Assembly: GCA_000378025.1 (NCBI GenBank)
Contig: KB899087.1
Span: 744,001-808,000, forward strand
DNA: 64,000 nt
Source: Xanthobacteraceae bacterium 501b
GTDB taxonomy: Bacteria; Pseudomonadota; Alphaproteobacteria; Rhizobiales; Xanthobacteraceae
Direction of reading: 5' to 3'
Shown: positions 48,833 to 61,000 of the stretch, piece by piece
Position numbering within the stretch: the first letter of the stretch is position 1
Layout: each line of letters starts with the position of its first letter
Translations under genes and position numbers: made by a program
Notes under the pieces: generated by a model
Told to the model about the DNA's origin: nothing
Databases searched by the model: none
What the model saw: only the letters and a program-made list of their open reading frames with translations

Positions 48833-50089
48833 ATGACGGCGCACAGGCGCGAGGGCAGTTGGTTCACCGCGTCCGGCTGGCGGGCGCGGCGCCGGCGCTG
48901 CTACGAGATCTTGGAGCGCGACGCGGCGCATGATCGCACGGCGCATCGGGTCGAGGTCGGCCTGATCGTCTTGATCGTGCTGAACGTCGTCGTTGCCGTG
49001 CTGGAGACGGTGCCGAGCCTGTTTCTGCGCGACTATGCCGCCTTCCTCGCTTTTGAGCGGCTGTCGCTTCTGGTCTTTGCCGGCGAATACGCCCTGCGCA
49101 TATGGGTAGCGCCGGAAAATCCACGCTATCGCGGCGTCTCGCCGCTGCGGGCGCGGCTGCGCTATGCGCGCACGGCGGTTGCGATCGTCGATTTGATCGC
49201 CTGGCTTCCCTTCGTGGTTTCGGCGCTGTTCGGGGTCAACCTCGTGACCCTGGCGATTTTCCGCCTGCTGCGCTTCATCAAGCTGGTGCGGTATTCGCCG
49301 GGCATGCAGTCGCTGCTCGAAGTGCTGCACCGCGAGAGCCAGTCGCTGATGGCGTGTTTCTGGTTGCTTTCCGCAGCGGTGCTGATCGCCGCCTCGGCCA
49401 TGTATGTCGCGGAAGGGCATATCCAGCCCGAGCACCTCGGCTCGATACCGGCGGCGATGTGGTGGGCGATGGCGACGGTGACGACGGTCGGCTATGGCGA
49501 TGTCTACCCGCTCACCGTGCCGGGTCGGATCATCGCCAGCCTCACCATGGTGACCGGCATCGTGATGATCGCGCTGCCGGTGGGCATCATCGCCACCTCC
49601 TTCGTCGATGTGATCAAGCGGCGCGACTTCGTCATCACCTGGGGGATGGTGGCGCGGGTGCCGCTTTTCGCCGATCTCGACGCGGCCGGCATCGGCGAGA
49701 TCCACAAGATGCTCTCCGCCCATACCGCCCAGCCTGGCGAGGTGATCGCCCGCCGCGGCGAGGTGGCGCGCTCGATGTATTTCATCGCCTCGGGCGAGGT
49801 GGAACTGGAATTCGATGATGGGCTGCATCTGCTGGGCGAGGGCCAGTTCTTCGGCGAGATGGCGCTGCTCCATTCCGCCCGGCGCGCGGCGAATGCGCGG
49901 GCCCGCACGCGCTGCATGCTGCTGATGCTTGAGGCGGACGCGCTGGCCGATGTGATCCGGCGGCATCCCGAAATCGGCAGGCGCATCCGCGCCCTGGCCA
50001 AGGACGAGGAAGGCCCGCATGCGGTGAAGCGCAGCGCCGATATCGCCGATGACGAATTGACCAAGCCGCCGGCGCCGGAAGGGGCGTAG
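48833..50089 (+). CDS. cyclic nucleotide-gated potassium channel (MloK1-like)
   Basis: 418-residue six-transmembrane ion channel with a C-terminal cyclic-nucleotide-binding domain. S1-S4 lie at about 40-165, with a reduced S4 (FRLLRFIKLVRY); the pore helix and selectivity filter are TVTTVGYGD; S6 follows. The binding domain (about 275-390) contains GEVIARRGEVARSMYFIASG and GQFFGEMALLHSARRAANARA, the phosphate-binding cassette with the conserved Arg-Ala region. It resembles the Mesorhizobium loti MloK1 channel by architecture. The ATG at 48833 has GGGGGAG about 10 bases upstream. The gene ends in TAG that begins a palindromic element. Confidence 0.9.
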   Translation: MTAHRREGSWFTASGWRARRRRCYEILERDAAHDRTAHRVEVGLIVLIVLNVVVAVLETVPSLFLRDYAAFLAFERLSLLVFAGEYALRIWVAPENPRYRGVSPLRARLRYARTAVAIVDLIAWLPFVVSALFGVNLVTLAIFRLLRFIKLVRYSPGMQSLLEVLHRESQSLMACFWLLSAAVLIAASAMYVAEGHIQPEHLGSIPAAMWWAMATVTTVGYGDVYPLTVPGRIIASLTMVTGIVMIALPVGIIATSFVDVIKRRDFVITWGMVARVPLFADLDAAGIGEIHKMLSAHTAQPGEVIARRGEVARSMYFIASGEVELEFDDGLHLLGEGQFFGEMALLHSARRAANARARTRCMLLMLEADALADVIRRHPEIGRRIRALAKDEEGPHAVKRSADIADDELTKPPAPEGA

Positions 50090-50160
50090 AGCATCTTCGC
50101 GCGAAGCGGGTTTGGGCTCGCGCGACGAAAACGCGGAAAGACAAAAGCCTACCGCGCAGG
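50087..50160. repeat. intergenic palindromic element, copy 3 (diverged)
   Basis: Begins at the TAG stop of the channel gene: TAGAGCATCTTCGCGCGAAG, differing by one base from the TAGAGCATTTTC edge of copies 1 and 2. Contains the 12-base palindrome CTTCGCGCGAAG (50095-50106) and then GCGCGACGAAAACGCG. The right boundary is uncertain. Confidence 0.65.
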
Positions 50161-50520
50161 CCCGTCCGCGCGTGACGCAGGCGGATTGGATAACCTCAAC
50201 TGTCGAATTCGAGCGGTATCCGGCCCGATCGGTTCAATCGGGCGGATCGGATCGCGCTCTCGTGCCGGCGCGGGAAGTTCTGGCCAGGGTTCTTCGCAGC
50301 AATGCCGAGGTTCGGCCTCGTCGGGCGCGGTAGCTGGCGTCTTCCTGTGGAGGGCGAGTAGCGGCGGCCGCGTTCAGGTCTTCGGCGTGTGGGGCGTTGG
50401 CGGGAGCGTGGGGCGCCATCTCTGCCGCGTCGCGTTCGGCAGCGGCTTTGGCGGACGGCGCGGCGCCAGAGCAGGGGTGAAGACGGCGCGCGAACGCGCC
50501 GCCCGTGTGCCGCAGTCGCG
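50161..50520. other. intergenic region between channel gene and sapC, no gene seen
   Basis: Gap between convergent genes. No coding frame looks real. A 7-bp stem with CGAA tetraloop (50484-50501, CGGCGCG/CGCGCCG) lies 20 bases past the SapC stop and is the likely terminator for that gene on the minus strand. Confidence 0.5.
50484..50501 (-). terminator. hairpin downstream of sapC
   Basis: CGGCGCG-CGAA-CGCGCCG stem-loop 20 bases after the minus-strand SapC stop; no T-run on that strand. Confidence 0.45.
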
Positions 50521-51300
50521 TCAGGCGGCCGGGAAGGCGCGGCCAACCAGGGCGCGCCAGGCGTGCTGCGAGGCGAGGTGGAGGACGATGAGGTCGCTCC
50601 AGCCCTTGGCGTGGAACGTCTCCAGCGTCGCGCCGGAGAGGGCGCGGAACGCGGCCTCGTCGACCAGGCGGAAGCCCTGGATCAGCTTTTCCGTCCCATC
50701 GGGCAGGGTGACGCGGGCCTCGCGGGCGGTGAGCAGATTCGCGGCTTCGAGCGCCGCGCCGAATTCCCGCGAACGCTCATGCTCAATGGCATAGGCCTCG
50801 CAGAAGGCGATAGCGGCCTTGCCGGTCTCGGTCGCGGTGCCATCCTCGGCGAAGAGCGGGCGGGCGCCATCGCGGGCCGCGTCCGTGGTCACCTGGGCGG
50901 CGGAAAGGTCGAGCCCGAGCAGGATCGCTTCGCCCTCGCCTTGCGTCATGCCGATGAAGGGGTAGCGGCGCACATAGCTCGGCACATAGTCGCCGGCGGT
51001 CCAGGCCCCCTCCGGGCCAACGAACAGGTTCTCTCCGGTGGTGAGCCCGGTGACGGCCAGCGGCGCGGCGCCCTCATCCGTCGAGAAAACGAGGGGGTAG
51101 CTGCGCTGGGCGTGGACGAACTCGCTCGTCACCAGCGGAATCGCCGCTGCCGCCCGGGCGAAGCCATAGTCGACGCCGTCGCGCAGGCCGATCAGCCGGT
51201 GATCGGGAAAGCGCAGCAACGCGGGGGAGCCATAGAAGGGCGGAAGCCCGGGGGCGGGAGTGCCGGCAGTCATTGGAACGAGCTTTCGTGGAGAGGACAT
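50521..51300 (-). CDS. SapC-family protein
   Basis: 259-residue protein of the SapC family, named after a Campylobacter S-layer secretion locus; biochemical role is not established. Family features are PDHRLIGLRDGVDYGFARA, IPLVTSEFVHAQRSYPLVF, the GYVPSYVRRYPF-like segment (DYVPSYVRRYPFIG) and the C-terminal GWSDLIVLHLASQHAW. No signal peptide or membrane span is seen. The start is uncertain: ATG 51300 was used, ATG 51273 (MTAGTPAPG) is equally possible; neither has a good ribosome-binding site. Next to IalB and a giant autotransporter. Confidence 0.85.
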   Translation of the reverse strand: MSSPRKLVPMTAGTPAPGLPPFYGSPALLRFPDHRLIGLRDGVDYGFARAAAAIPLVTSEFVHAQRSYPLVFSTDEGAAPLAVTGLTTGENLFVGPEGAWTAGDYVPSYVRRYPFIGMTQGEGEAILLGLDLSAAQVTTDAARDGARPLFAEDGTATETGKAAIAFCEAYAIEHERSREFGAALEAANLLTAREARVTLPDGTEKLIQGFRLVDEAAFRALSGATLETFHAKGWSDLIVLHLASQHAWRALVGRAFPAA

Positions 51301-51347
51301 CAGGCCGCGGCCGAAAGGCCGGCCGCGGCTGCGCGAGCGTCGGAAAA

Positions 51348-51956
51348 TCAGGGCTTGAGGCTGGCGTCGAGGGCGGGAGCGAAGCCCTTGAACGATACCG
51401 GCAGGGTGACGGGACGCTGGGCGCCGTCCTGGAAGGTGAAGCTGCCGGCCTCGGCGGACGACTTCATGCTCTGCACGGTGGCCGCGTCGAGCTGGGCCTC
51501 GGCAATGCAGACCTGGGCGCAGCGCTTGTATTCAAGTTCCACCAGCTTGCCGTTCTCGCCGATCTGAAGCGTCATCCCGGCCGGCAGCCACACACCCTGC
51601 GGCACCTGGATGAGGATGATCATCGGCGATTTCGGGTCGGCCCGGCCGACCGCGATAGTGGCCACCAGGCCTTGTCCCTGAATCTGCAGCTTCTGGAGCA
51701 CTTCGCAGGCGCGGACCTTCTCGTCCGAGGTCACGCACCGCATCTGCCAGTCCTGATAGGTCGCCGTGGTCTCGGCTGGCTGCGAGGGATCGGCGGCGGT
51801 CGCTGCCGGGGCGGCGGGACGGGCGGTGGCCGGCGCCGCCGGGCGAGGCTGCGCCGCCTGGGCCGGAGCGGCCGGGGTCAGTTGAGCCTGCGCGGGGCCG
51901 GCGAGTATCAGGCCGGCCAGAAAGGCGGCGCCGACCAGCTTCGAGCTCATAGTCAT
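51348..51956 (-). CDS. invasion-associated locus B (IalB) family protein
   Basis: 202-residue exported protein. The N-terminus (MTMSSKLVGAAFLAGLILAG) is a signal peptide, with cleavage probably after AQA at about residue 23, followed by an Ala/Pro-rich linker to about residue 62. The IalB domain follows: YQDWQMRCV, CEVLQKL, QVPQGVWLPAGMTLQIG and YKRCAQVCIAEAQLD with four cysteines that probably form disulfides. Starts at ATG 51956 after AAGGAAGAC. IalB in Bartonella aids erythrocyte invasion; in free-living relatives the role is unknown. Confidence 0.9.
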   Translation of the reverse strand: MTMSSKLVGAAFLAGLILAGPAQAQLTPAAPAQAAQPRPAAPATARPAAPAATAADPSQPAETTATYQDWQMRCVTSDEKVRACEVLQKLQIQGQGLVATIAVGRADPKSPMIILIQVPQGVWLPAGMTLQIGENGKLVELEYKRCAQVCIAEAQLDAATVQSMKSSAEAGSFTFQDGAQRPVTLPVSFKGFAPALDASLKP

Positions 51957-52080
51957 GTCTCTGTCTTCCTTGAACGGGTGGGGTGCGTCTGGCGCCGGCG
52001 CAGCAGGATCGCGCCGAACGGCCGTGATGGAAAGAGGGGGGGGCCGGCGGGTGCCTGCCGGGCCGGCGCGGAGCATGCTG

Positions 52081-55000
52081 TCAGAACCTCAGGGAGAACT
52101 GGGCGGTGAAGGCGTTCTGGCTCGCCTGCGCCGCGATCTGGCCGGCATAGTTCACCTGGAGGGTGACGGTGTCCGACAGGCCATAGGCGAGGCCGGCGCC
52201 GACGATCAGCGTGTCTTCAGCGATCGGCACGCCCTGGATCTCGAACGGCGTGGTGCCGGTCAGGAACCGCATGGTGGCGGTCGAGTCGGTGTCGCCGAAG
52301 GCGTGCTGCCAGCCGAGCGTGGCGCTCGGCGTCAGCGTCCGGCCGCCCAGCTCGAAGGAGGTCGCTACCCGCGCGCCCAGCGTGGAGTAGAACGTGTCCT
52401 GCCCGGCCACATCGACCGCGAGGCCCGCCGCCCCGAGCCAGCTCTCGCTGGCCGACCCGCCGGCGACGCTGACATAGGCGAGACCGGCGAACGGCTCCAG
52501 CTCATAGCCGGCGAAGGCCATGCGGTAGCCGGCTTCGCCGAAGATCTGCGTGGTGCCGACCATGTAGCTCGCGCTTTCCTGCTCGGCAAAGCCGGGGAAG
52601 GCGACGGTGCGCTCCACATCGATGTCGTGCCAGCTATACGAGGCGCCGCCGCGCAGGCCGAGCGCGCCGAACTGCGCGCCGAGATAGACGCCGAGATCGA
52701 CATTATCCATCGAGCCGGAGGAGGAGCGGCCGTCGACATCGAAGGTCGAGCGGCTGTAGCCCGCGACAACGCCGGCGCGCACATTGTCGGCGATAGCCGC
52801 GTCGACGCCGCCGAGGAAGCCGCCGATCGAGGAGGAGATGGTCGCCGCATTGCCGTTGCCGAAGGCGTCGCCCCAGGCACCGTAGCCCTGCGCCCACAAT
52901 GTGGGGGCGAGTTCGCGGCTGAGCGCCGCCGTCGCCGGCCCGGCCGCCTTCGCGGCATAGGAAAGGGCGCTGGTGCCCGCGCTCAGATCCGCCTGCCGCA
53001 GCCGGGCGCCGACCGCGTCTCGCAGATAGATGCTCTCCTGCTGAATGACGGTGTTGACCGAGGGGTAGATCTCGCCGGTGAGCTGGTTCAGCGCCGGCGC
53101 CACGGCGTCGTCCGGCAGCGTCAGGAGAGACTCGAACACCTCATTGCCTTCGCCCAACGCCTGTGCCGCCACCGCGACCTCCGTCTGGTTCGGCGTGTTG
53201 GCAAAGGCGACGAATTCGGCACCGGTATAGACCAGGCTCAGATAGACATTGTGCAGGTCGTAGGTCAGCGTCGGCCGCAGGAAGGCGAAGTTCGAGCTGA
53301 CAGAGCCGAATGTCCCGGTCACGGTGCCGGATGTGTTCAGGATGGTGAGCGTGCTCTGGCGGTCATAGGTGCCCGCCGTCGCCACCACCTTGACGCTCGC
53401 CCCCGAGGAGAGCGTGACATTGCCGGAGGCGACGATCAGGTCGTGCCCGCCCTGCGGCGTCACGTCGACCGAATAGATCGCGCCGGTGTTGAACGCGACC
53501 GGACCGTCGACGGTGAGCGTGCCGGGGGAATAGCCCGGCGCCACCGTGCCGCCGCTGTTGACGGTCAGCCCGCCGATCGTCCCCGTGCCACCCAGCACGC
53601 CGCCGGTGCCGACCACGAAATCCGCCTCGGTGGTGGAGTCGAGGGCCAGCACGGTCGTGGAGTCCGTGAGCTCCACCGTGCCGGAATAGGAGGAGGCGAA
53701 TACGGCCGTGCCGCCGCCGGTAAGGGTCAGCGTGCCGTCGCCGGTGATCTCCCCGCTGATGGTGTAGCTATCCGAGCGGTCGAACACCAGATTGGCGTTG
53801 TTGACGATCTCGCCGCTGATCATGCCGGTGGTGCCGCCATCGCCGATCTGCAGCGTGCCCGCCGTGATGGTGGTGGTGCCGGTGAAGCTGTTGTTGCCGG
53901 TCAGGATCAGCGTGCCGGTGCCGGTCTTCTCCAGGTCGCCGCTGCCGGATATCACGCCGGAGACGGTCAGCGTCTTGCTGGCATCCACCTCGATCGCCGC
54001 GTCCGAGGGCGAGCTGACCGCCGTCGACAGCACAACGCCGCCGCCGAAGGTGAAGCTGTCGCTGGCCTGCAGCGTCGCGCCGCGCTCAATGGTGAGCCCG
54101 CCCGTGCCCAGAGCCTGCGCCGCCAGCACCCGCAGCGTGCCGGAGCCGATGGTCGTGCCGCCGGAATAGCTGTTGGCGCCGGTGAGGGTCAGCGTGCCCG
54201 TGCCCATCTGCGCCAGCGTGCCGCTGCCGGAGATCGCCCCGGCGAAGCTGGTGTCAGCGGAGAGAGCGAAGACCAGCGCGGCATTGTTGGTCACATCGCC
54301 GAGGATCGAGCCGGTGGTGCCACCATCGCCGATCTGCAGCGTGCCGGCGGAGAGGGTGGTGCCTCCCTCATAGGTGCTGGCGCCGGTGAGGATCAGAGTG
54401 CCGAGATCGGTCTTCTCCAGGCCCACCGTGCCGGTGAGGGCGCTGGCGATCGTCGCCACTGTCGACGCCCCGGCCTCGGTGCCGTCGCCGACGCGGATCG
54501 TCGCCTTGTCGGTGCCGGTCAGTTCGATCGACCCGCCGCTCACCAGATAGCCGCTGGTGACGAACTGCATGCCGGTGACGCTGACCTGGCCGGAGCCATT
54601 GTCCACCGTCACCGTCCCGTCCGTGCCCTGGAACACGGCGAAGCCGCCATTCCACGCCTGCGCGATGGTGCCCGAGGCGTTGGTCCAGTTGGTGGCCACG
54701 CCCGCCGTCCAGGTGCCGCTGCCACCGTCGACCGACTGCGAGGGCGTGGTGGTGGAGCCGTTCCAGAACTGGATCGGCGCGCCCGCCCCCTCGACGATGA
54801 GGTTCACCTCGCCCGCGACCGAGGTCTGCACCCCGCCCGCGAACCCGCCCGTGAGCGGCGCCACGTCCATGCCATTGTCGGTGAGGCTGCCGGTATAGCT
54901 GATGAAGCGGTACACGCCGGCGCCGAAGCCCGCCTCCTCGGTCACGTTCAGCGTGCCGTCCAGTGTCACGTCGCCATTCACCGTGAACACGTCCCCGGCC

Positions 55001-58000
55001 GTGGTCTGGCCGAGCGCGACATTCATGTTGGCGCCGGCCTTCAGGTCGAGCCCGCCCATGGTGAGGGCGTCCGCCTGCGCCCCGGCCAGCGTGCCGCCGG
55101 CGAGAACCTGCACCGTGCCCGCCACCGTGCCGTCGCCCGAGAGCGTCGCGCCGTTCTCCACCGTCGCGCCGCCGGCCACGCTGCCGGTCAGGGCCAGCGT
55201 GCCCCCGGCGACGGTGGTGGCGCCGGTATAGGTGTTGGCGCCGCTCAGGGTCAGCGTGCCGGTGCCGGTCTTGCCGAAGCCGCCGGCGCCGGAGAGGACG
55301 CCGGAGAAGCTGGTCGAGCTGTTGTCGCTGCCCGCCGTGAGGCTGGCGGCATTCATCTGCACGGCGCCGGCGCCGCTCAGCGCCTCGAGCGCCTTGGTGC
55401 CGCTCATCTGCAGATCGAGGGTCGCGCCTGCCGCCACCGTCACGGCGCTGCCATCGGCCAGCGCCCCGGTGCCGTCCGCGACCAGCGTGCCGGCGTCGAC
55501 CGTGAGCGTGCCCGCGCCATTGCTGCCGCTCAGGGTGAGCGTGCCCGCGCCTGATTTGGTGAGGCCGCCAGTGCCGGTGAGCGCGCCCGAGAAGGTGCTC
55601 GTCGTGCCGTCGCCGCCGGCGGTGAGGGTGTGGCTGCCGAGCGCGAGCGTGCCCGCCCCGGCGAGCGAGCCCACCGTCTCGTCGGCGTCGCCGAGCGAGA
55701 GGGTCGCGCCCGTCTCGATGCTGAGGCGCGCGCCATCGGCCAGCGAGGCGCCGCCCAACAGCGCCAGCGTGCCGGCCGCCACCGTCGTCGTCCCGGCGAA
55801 GCTGTTGGTGCCGGAGAGGGTGAGCGTGCCGGCGCCTGATTTGGTGAGCGAGCCCAAACCCGAGATCGCCCCGGCGAAGGTGAGGTCGTCCGAGCGGTCG
55901 AAGGCGAGGGCGGCGTTGTTGGTGATCGTGCCGGCAAGGCTGCCGGTGGCGCCGCCCGCGCCGATCTGCAGCGTGCCGGCGGCGATGGTGGTGCCGCCGG
56001 AATAGCTGTTGGCGCCGGTGAGGATCAGCGTGCCGCTGCCCTTCTGCGTCAGCGCGCCTGCCCCGGATATGTCGCCGGCAAAGGTCACGAGATCGGTGCG
56101 GTTGAAGGAAAGGGTTGCCCCGGTGGCTACCGCGACATCACCACCGATGCTGCCGCTCGTGCCGCCGCTGCCGATTTGCAGCGTGCCGGCGGAGATGGTG
56201 GTGCCGCCCTCATAAATGTTGGTGCCGGTGAGGATGAGCGTGCCGAGATCGGTCTTCTCCAGCCCGGTGGTGCCGGCGAGAACCGCGCCGATCGTCGCGG
56301 TGTAGCCGGCGCCGTCGGCGGTTCCGTCACCGACGCGCACCGGCGTCTTGCCGGAGACTGCGGCCAAGGTGAGGGTGCCGCCGGAGACGGTGTAGCCATC
56401 CACCATGAACTGCAGGCCGATGGCGGACACCGTGCCGTCGATGGTGACCTCGCCCGCCGTGCCGGCGAACGCCGCGAAGCCGCTGTTCCAGGCCCGCGAC
56501 TGGTTCAGTGACGAGGTGAGCCAGTTGGTTTCGGCCGCGCTCGCCGTCCAGGTGCCATCGCCACCCTGGATCGTGCCGTCCGCCGAGGTGGTGGTGCCGT
56601 TCCAGTACAGCATCTCGCCGCTGAGCACGGCGAGGTTCACCTGGCCGGGCGCCAGCTGGATCTCATAGGCGTAGTCGTCCGGGGTGATGCCGAGCACGAG
56701 CCCGTTATTCGCCGCCAGCGTGGTGTAGTCGATGATGCGGTAGACGCCCTGCGCCATCGACCCGCCATTGGCGACGTTCAGCACGCCGTCCAGTGTCAGG
56801 GTCTCGGCGGAGATGACGCCGCCGCCCGTGGCCGCGCCGAGCACGACATCGACATTGGCGCTGCTAGAGAGCACCAGCGTGGCCATGGAGAGGGCGTGGG
56901 TTCCGGCGGTCGAGGGCGCCCCCCGCAGCGTGCCGCCATCGGCGATGGTGACCGTGCCGGCGATCGTCCCGCCCGCCGTGCCGTCGGTCGCGCCCTGCAG
57001 CGTGGCGCCGGACTTCACCTCGACATTGCTGGCCAGCGTCACGCCGCCGAGCACAGCGAGCGTGCCGGCGGAGACGGTGGTGCCGGCACCGGCGCTGTTG
57101 GCGCCAGTGAGGGTCAGCGTGCCGGCCCCGCGCTTCTCCAGCGCGCCAGTGCCGGTGATGGCCCCGCCCGCGGTCAGGTCGTCGGAGCGGTCGAACACGA
57201 CCGTGCCACTATTGGCGATGGCGCCAGACACGGAGCCCGTGGTGCCGCCATTGCCGATTTGCAGCGTGCCGGCGGTGACGGTGGTGCCGCCCGTATAGGT
57301 GTTGGTGCCGGACAGGATGAGGGTGCCGGCGCCGGATTTGGTGAGGGCGCCGGTGCTGGAGAGCACGCCGCTCAGGGTGAGCGTGGTGCTTTCCGCCGTG
57401 CTGACCGTGCCGGTGCCGGTGAGGGTGATCGCGCGGGCGGAGGTGAAGGTGTCGGTGACGGCGAGCGTGCCGCCGGCCAGCGTCAGCCCGCCATCTTCAT
57501 CGCCGAGCGCCTCGTCCGCTGCGATCGAGAGCGTGCCGGCGGAGACGGTGGTGCCACCCTGATAGGTGTTGGTGCCGGACAGGACGAGCGTGCCGGCGCC
57601 GGATTTGGTCAGGGCGCCGGAGCCATCGAGCACGCCGCTCAGCGTGAGGGTGGTGCTTTCCGCCGTGCTGACCGTGCCGGTGCCGGTGAGGGTGATCGCG
57701 CGCGCCGAGGCGAAGGTGTCCGTGGTGGCCAGCGTGCCGCTGGCGAGGGTGAGGCCGCCCGAGGCATTGCCGAGATTGGCGTCCGCCGCTACCTGCAGCG
57801 TGCCGGCGGCGACGGTGGTGCCGCCCTGGTAGAGGTTGGTGCCGGACAGGACCAGCGTGCCGGCGCCGGTCTTGGTCAGACCGTCCGTGCCGGCGAGGGT
57901 GACGGCGAGCGTCGCCGTGCCGTCGTCCACCTTGATGAAGGGCGCGCTGTCGTCGGCCTGCGCCACCAGGGTCAGGGTCTGGGCACCCTGCAACTGATAG

Positions 58001-61000
58001 CCGGTCACCGCGAATTGCAGCCCGCTGGCGCTGATCGCGCTGCCGAGCGTGACCGTGCCGGCGGTGCCGTTGAAGATGGCGAGGCCGCCCTCGATCCAGG
58101 ACGAGGCGATGGTGCCGTCGACGTTGGACCAGTTGGCGCTCGCCGCGTTCCAGGTGCCGTCACCGCCGGTGATGGTGCCGCTGCCGGCGGTGCCGGCGCC
58201 GTTCCACCATTGGGTCGAGACGCCGTCGACGATGGCGATCAGATTGACCTGACCGGCGACCGAGGTCTGGATCACGCTGCCCGACAGCGCGGCGGGCACG
58301 CCTGTTAGGGTGAGCCCGTCGCCCTGCAGGGTGAGCGCGCCGGCATAGTCGATCAGCCGGTAGCTGCCCGCCTGGAAGCTGCCGCCATCATTCACCGTGA
58401 CCAGGCCGCCCGAGAGGGTGAGGTCGCCGGTGACGGCGATGCGGTCGTTGAGGGTGCTGTCGGGGTCGTTCGGCACGGCCAGGGTGAAGGCCAGCGTGGC
58501 GCCGGAGGCCACCGAGAGATCGCCGCCGACGGACAGGGTGCCGGCGGTGCCGGTGACACCGGCGGCGAGGCTGGCGCCGGTGGCCAGCGTCACGTTGCCG
58601 CCAATGCTGCCGCTGCCGGAAAGGGTCGCGCCGCTGCCCACCGAGGCCGCCCCGGCGATGCTGCCAGAGACCTGCAGCGTGCCGGCGGCGACGGTGGTTC
58701 CGCCCTGATAGGTGTTGGTGCCGGACAGGACGAGGATGCCGGCGCCGGATTTGGTGAGGGATCCGGAGCTGGAGAGCACGCCGCTCAGGGTGAGGGTGGT
58801 GCTTTCCGCCGTGCTGACCGTGCCGCTGCCGGTGAGGGTGACATCGCGGGCGGAGGTGAAGGTCGCGGTCGTCGCCAGCGTGCCGCCGGCGAGGGTGAGG
58901 CCGCCCGCCGCATCGCCCAGCGCGCCGTCGGCGCCGATCTGCAGCGTGCCGGCGGCGACGGTGGTTCCGCCCTGATAGGTGTTGGTGCCGGACAGGACGA
59001 GGATGCCGGCGCCGGATTTGGTGAGGGATCCGGAGCCGGTGAGCACGCCGCTCAGCGTGAGGGTGGTGCTCTCCGCCGTGCTGACCGTTCCCGTGCCGGT
59101 GAGGGTGACATCGCGGGCGGAGGTGAAGGTGGCGGTCGTCGCCAGCGTGCCGTCGGCCAGCGTCAGCCCGCCATCTTCATCGCCGAGCGCCTCGTTCGCT
59201 GCGATCTGCAGCGTGCCGACGGCGACGGTGGTTCCGCCCTGATAGGTGTTGGTGCCGGACAGCACCAGTGTGCCGGCGCCGGATTTGGTCAGGGCGCCGG
59301 TGCTGGAGAGCACGCCACTCAGCGTGAGGGTGGTGCTCTCCGCCGTGCTGACCGTTCCCGTGCCGGTGAGGGTGACATCGCGGGCGGAGGTCATATCCGC
59401 CGTGGTCGCCAGCGTGCCGCCGGCGAGGGTGAGGCTGCCCGCGGCATTGCCCAGATTGGCGTCGGCCGCGACCTGCAGCGTGCCGGCGGAGACGGTGGTG
59501 CCGCCCTCATACGTGTTGGTGCCGGACAGGACGAGCGTTCCGGCGCCGGCCATGGTGAGCGCGCCCGTGCCGGACACGACGCCGGAGAGGGTCAGGGTGG
59601 AACCTGTCGCGGGGGCGAGGGTTCCGGTGCCGCTGAGGGTGACGGCGCGGGCGGAGCTGAAGGTCGCGGTCGTCGCGAGTATGCCGCCGGAGAGCGCGAG
59701 CCCACCCGAGGCATCGCCGAGCGCCTCGTTCGCGGCCACTTGCAGCGTGCCGGCGGAGACGGTGGTGCCGCTGTAGGTATTGGTGCCGGACAGGACGAGC
59801 GTGCCGGCGCCGGTCTTCACCAGCGCGCCGGTGCCGGAGATGATGCCGCTCAGGGTGAGCGTGGTGCTTTCCGCCGTGCTGACCGTGCCGGTGCCGGTGA
59901 GGGTGACATCGCGGGCGGAGGTCATATCCGTCGTGGTGGCCAGCGTGCCGCCGGCGAGGGTGAGGCCGCCCGCCGCATCGCCCAGCGCGCCGTCGGCGCC
60001 GATCTGCAAGGTACCGGCGGTGACAAAGGTGCTGCCGGTATAGGAATTGCCCGCAAAGCCGAGCGTCAGCGTGCCGGTGCCCGCCTGGGTGAGCGAGCCG
60101 GACCCTTCCATGAAACCCGAGAAGGTGGTGCTGTCAGAGCGGTTGAAGACCACGGCCCCGTTATTGACGACATCGCCCAGCAGCACGCCGGATGTGCCGC
60201 CATTGCCGATCTGCAGCGTGCCCGCCGAGATGGTGACGCCGTAATCATTCTCGGTATTGGTGCCGGCGAGGATGAGGGTGCCGGTGCCGGTCTTGTAGAT
60301 GGTCCCCTGGCCGGTCATGGCGCCGGTCAGCGTCAGCGTGGTGCCGCTGGCGGTCTGGAAGGTGCCGCTGGAGGTGAAGGCGAGCGCCCGGGCCGAGGTG
60401 AAGGTGTCGGTGGTGGCTAGCGTGCCGCCATCAAGGGTGAGGCTCCCGAGCGTCCCGCCCGGTGTGCCGCCGAGCGGGCCGCCCAGATTGGCGTCGGCGG
60501 AGACCTGCAGGATGCCGGCTCTGAGCGTCGTGCCGCCGGAATAGGTGTTGGTGCCGGAGAGGATCAGCGTGCCGGCGGAGGCCTTGGCGAGCGATCCCGT
60601 GCCCGACACCGTGCCGCTGAGGGTGAGCTTTCCAGCCCCTGTCGTGAAGATCGTATTGCTGCCCGCCAGCGACACCGCGCGGGCGGAGGTGAACGTGTTG
60701 TTGGCGGTGTTGAGCGCCGCATCGGCCAAAGCGAGGCTGCCCGCGGCATTGCCCAGATTGGCGTCGGCCGCGACCTGCAGCGTGCCGGCGGAGACGGTGG
60801 TGCCGCCCTCATACGTGTTGGTGCCGGACAGGACGAGCGTTCCGGCGCCGGCCATGGTGAGCGCGCCCGTGCCGGACACGACGCCGGAGAGGGTCAGGGT
60901 GGAACCTGTCGCGGGGGCGAGGGTTCCGGTGCCGCTGAGGGTGACGGCGCGGGCGGAGCTGAAGGTCGCGGTCGTCGCGAGTATGCCGCCGGAGAGCGCG

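Noticed and set aside
57297-60043. Regular spacing of repeats resembling a CRISPR or satellite array
   Set aside because: The 267-base units are translated in one continuous minus-strand frame with conserved PATR protein motifs; no short repeat/spacer pattern and no cas genes.
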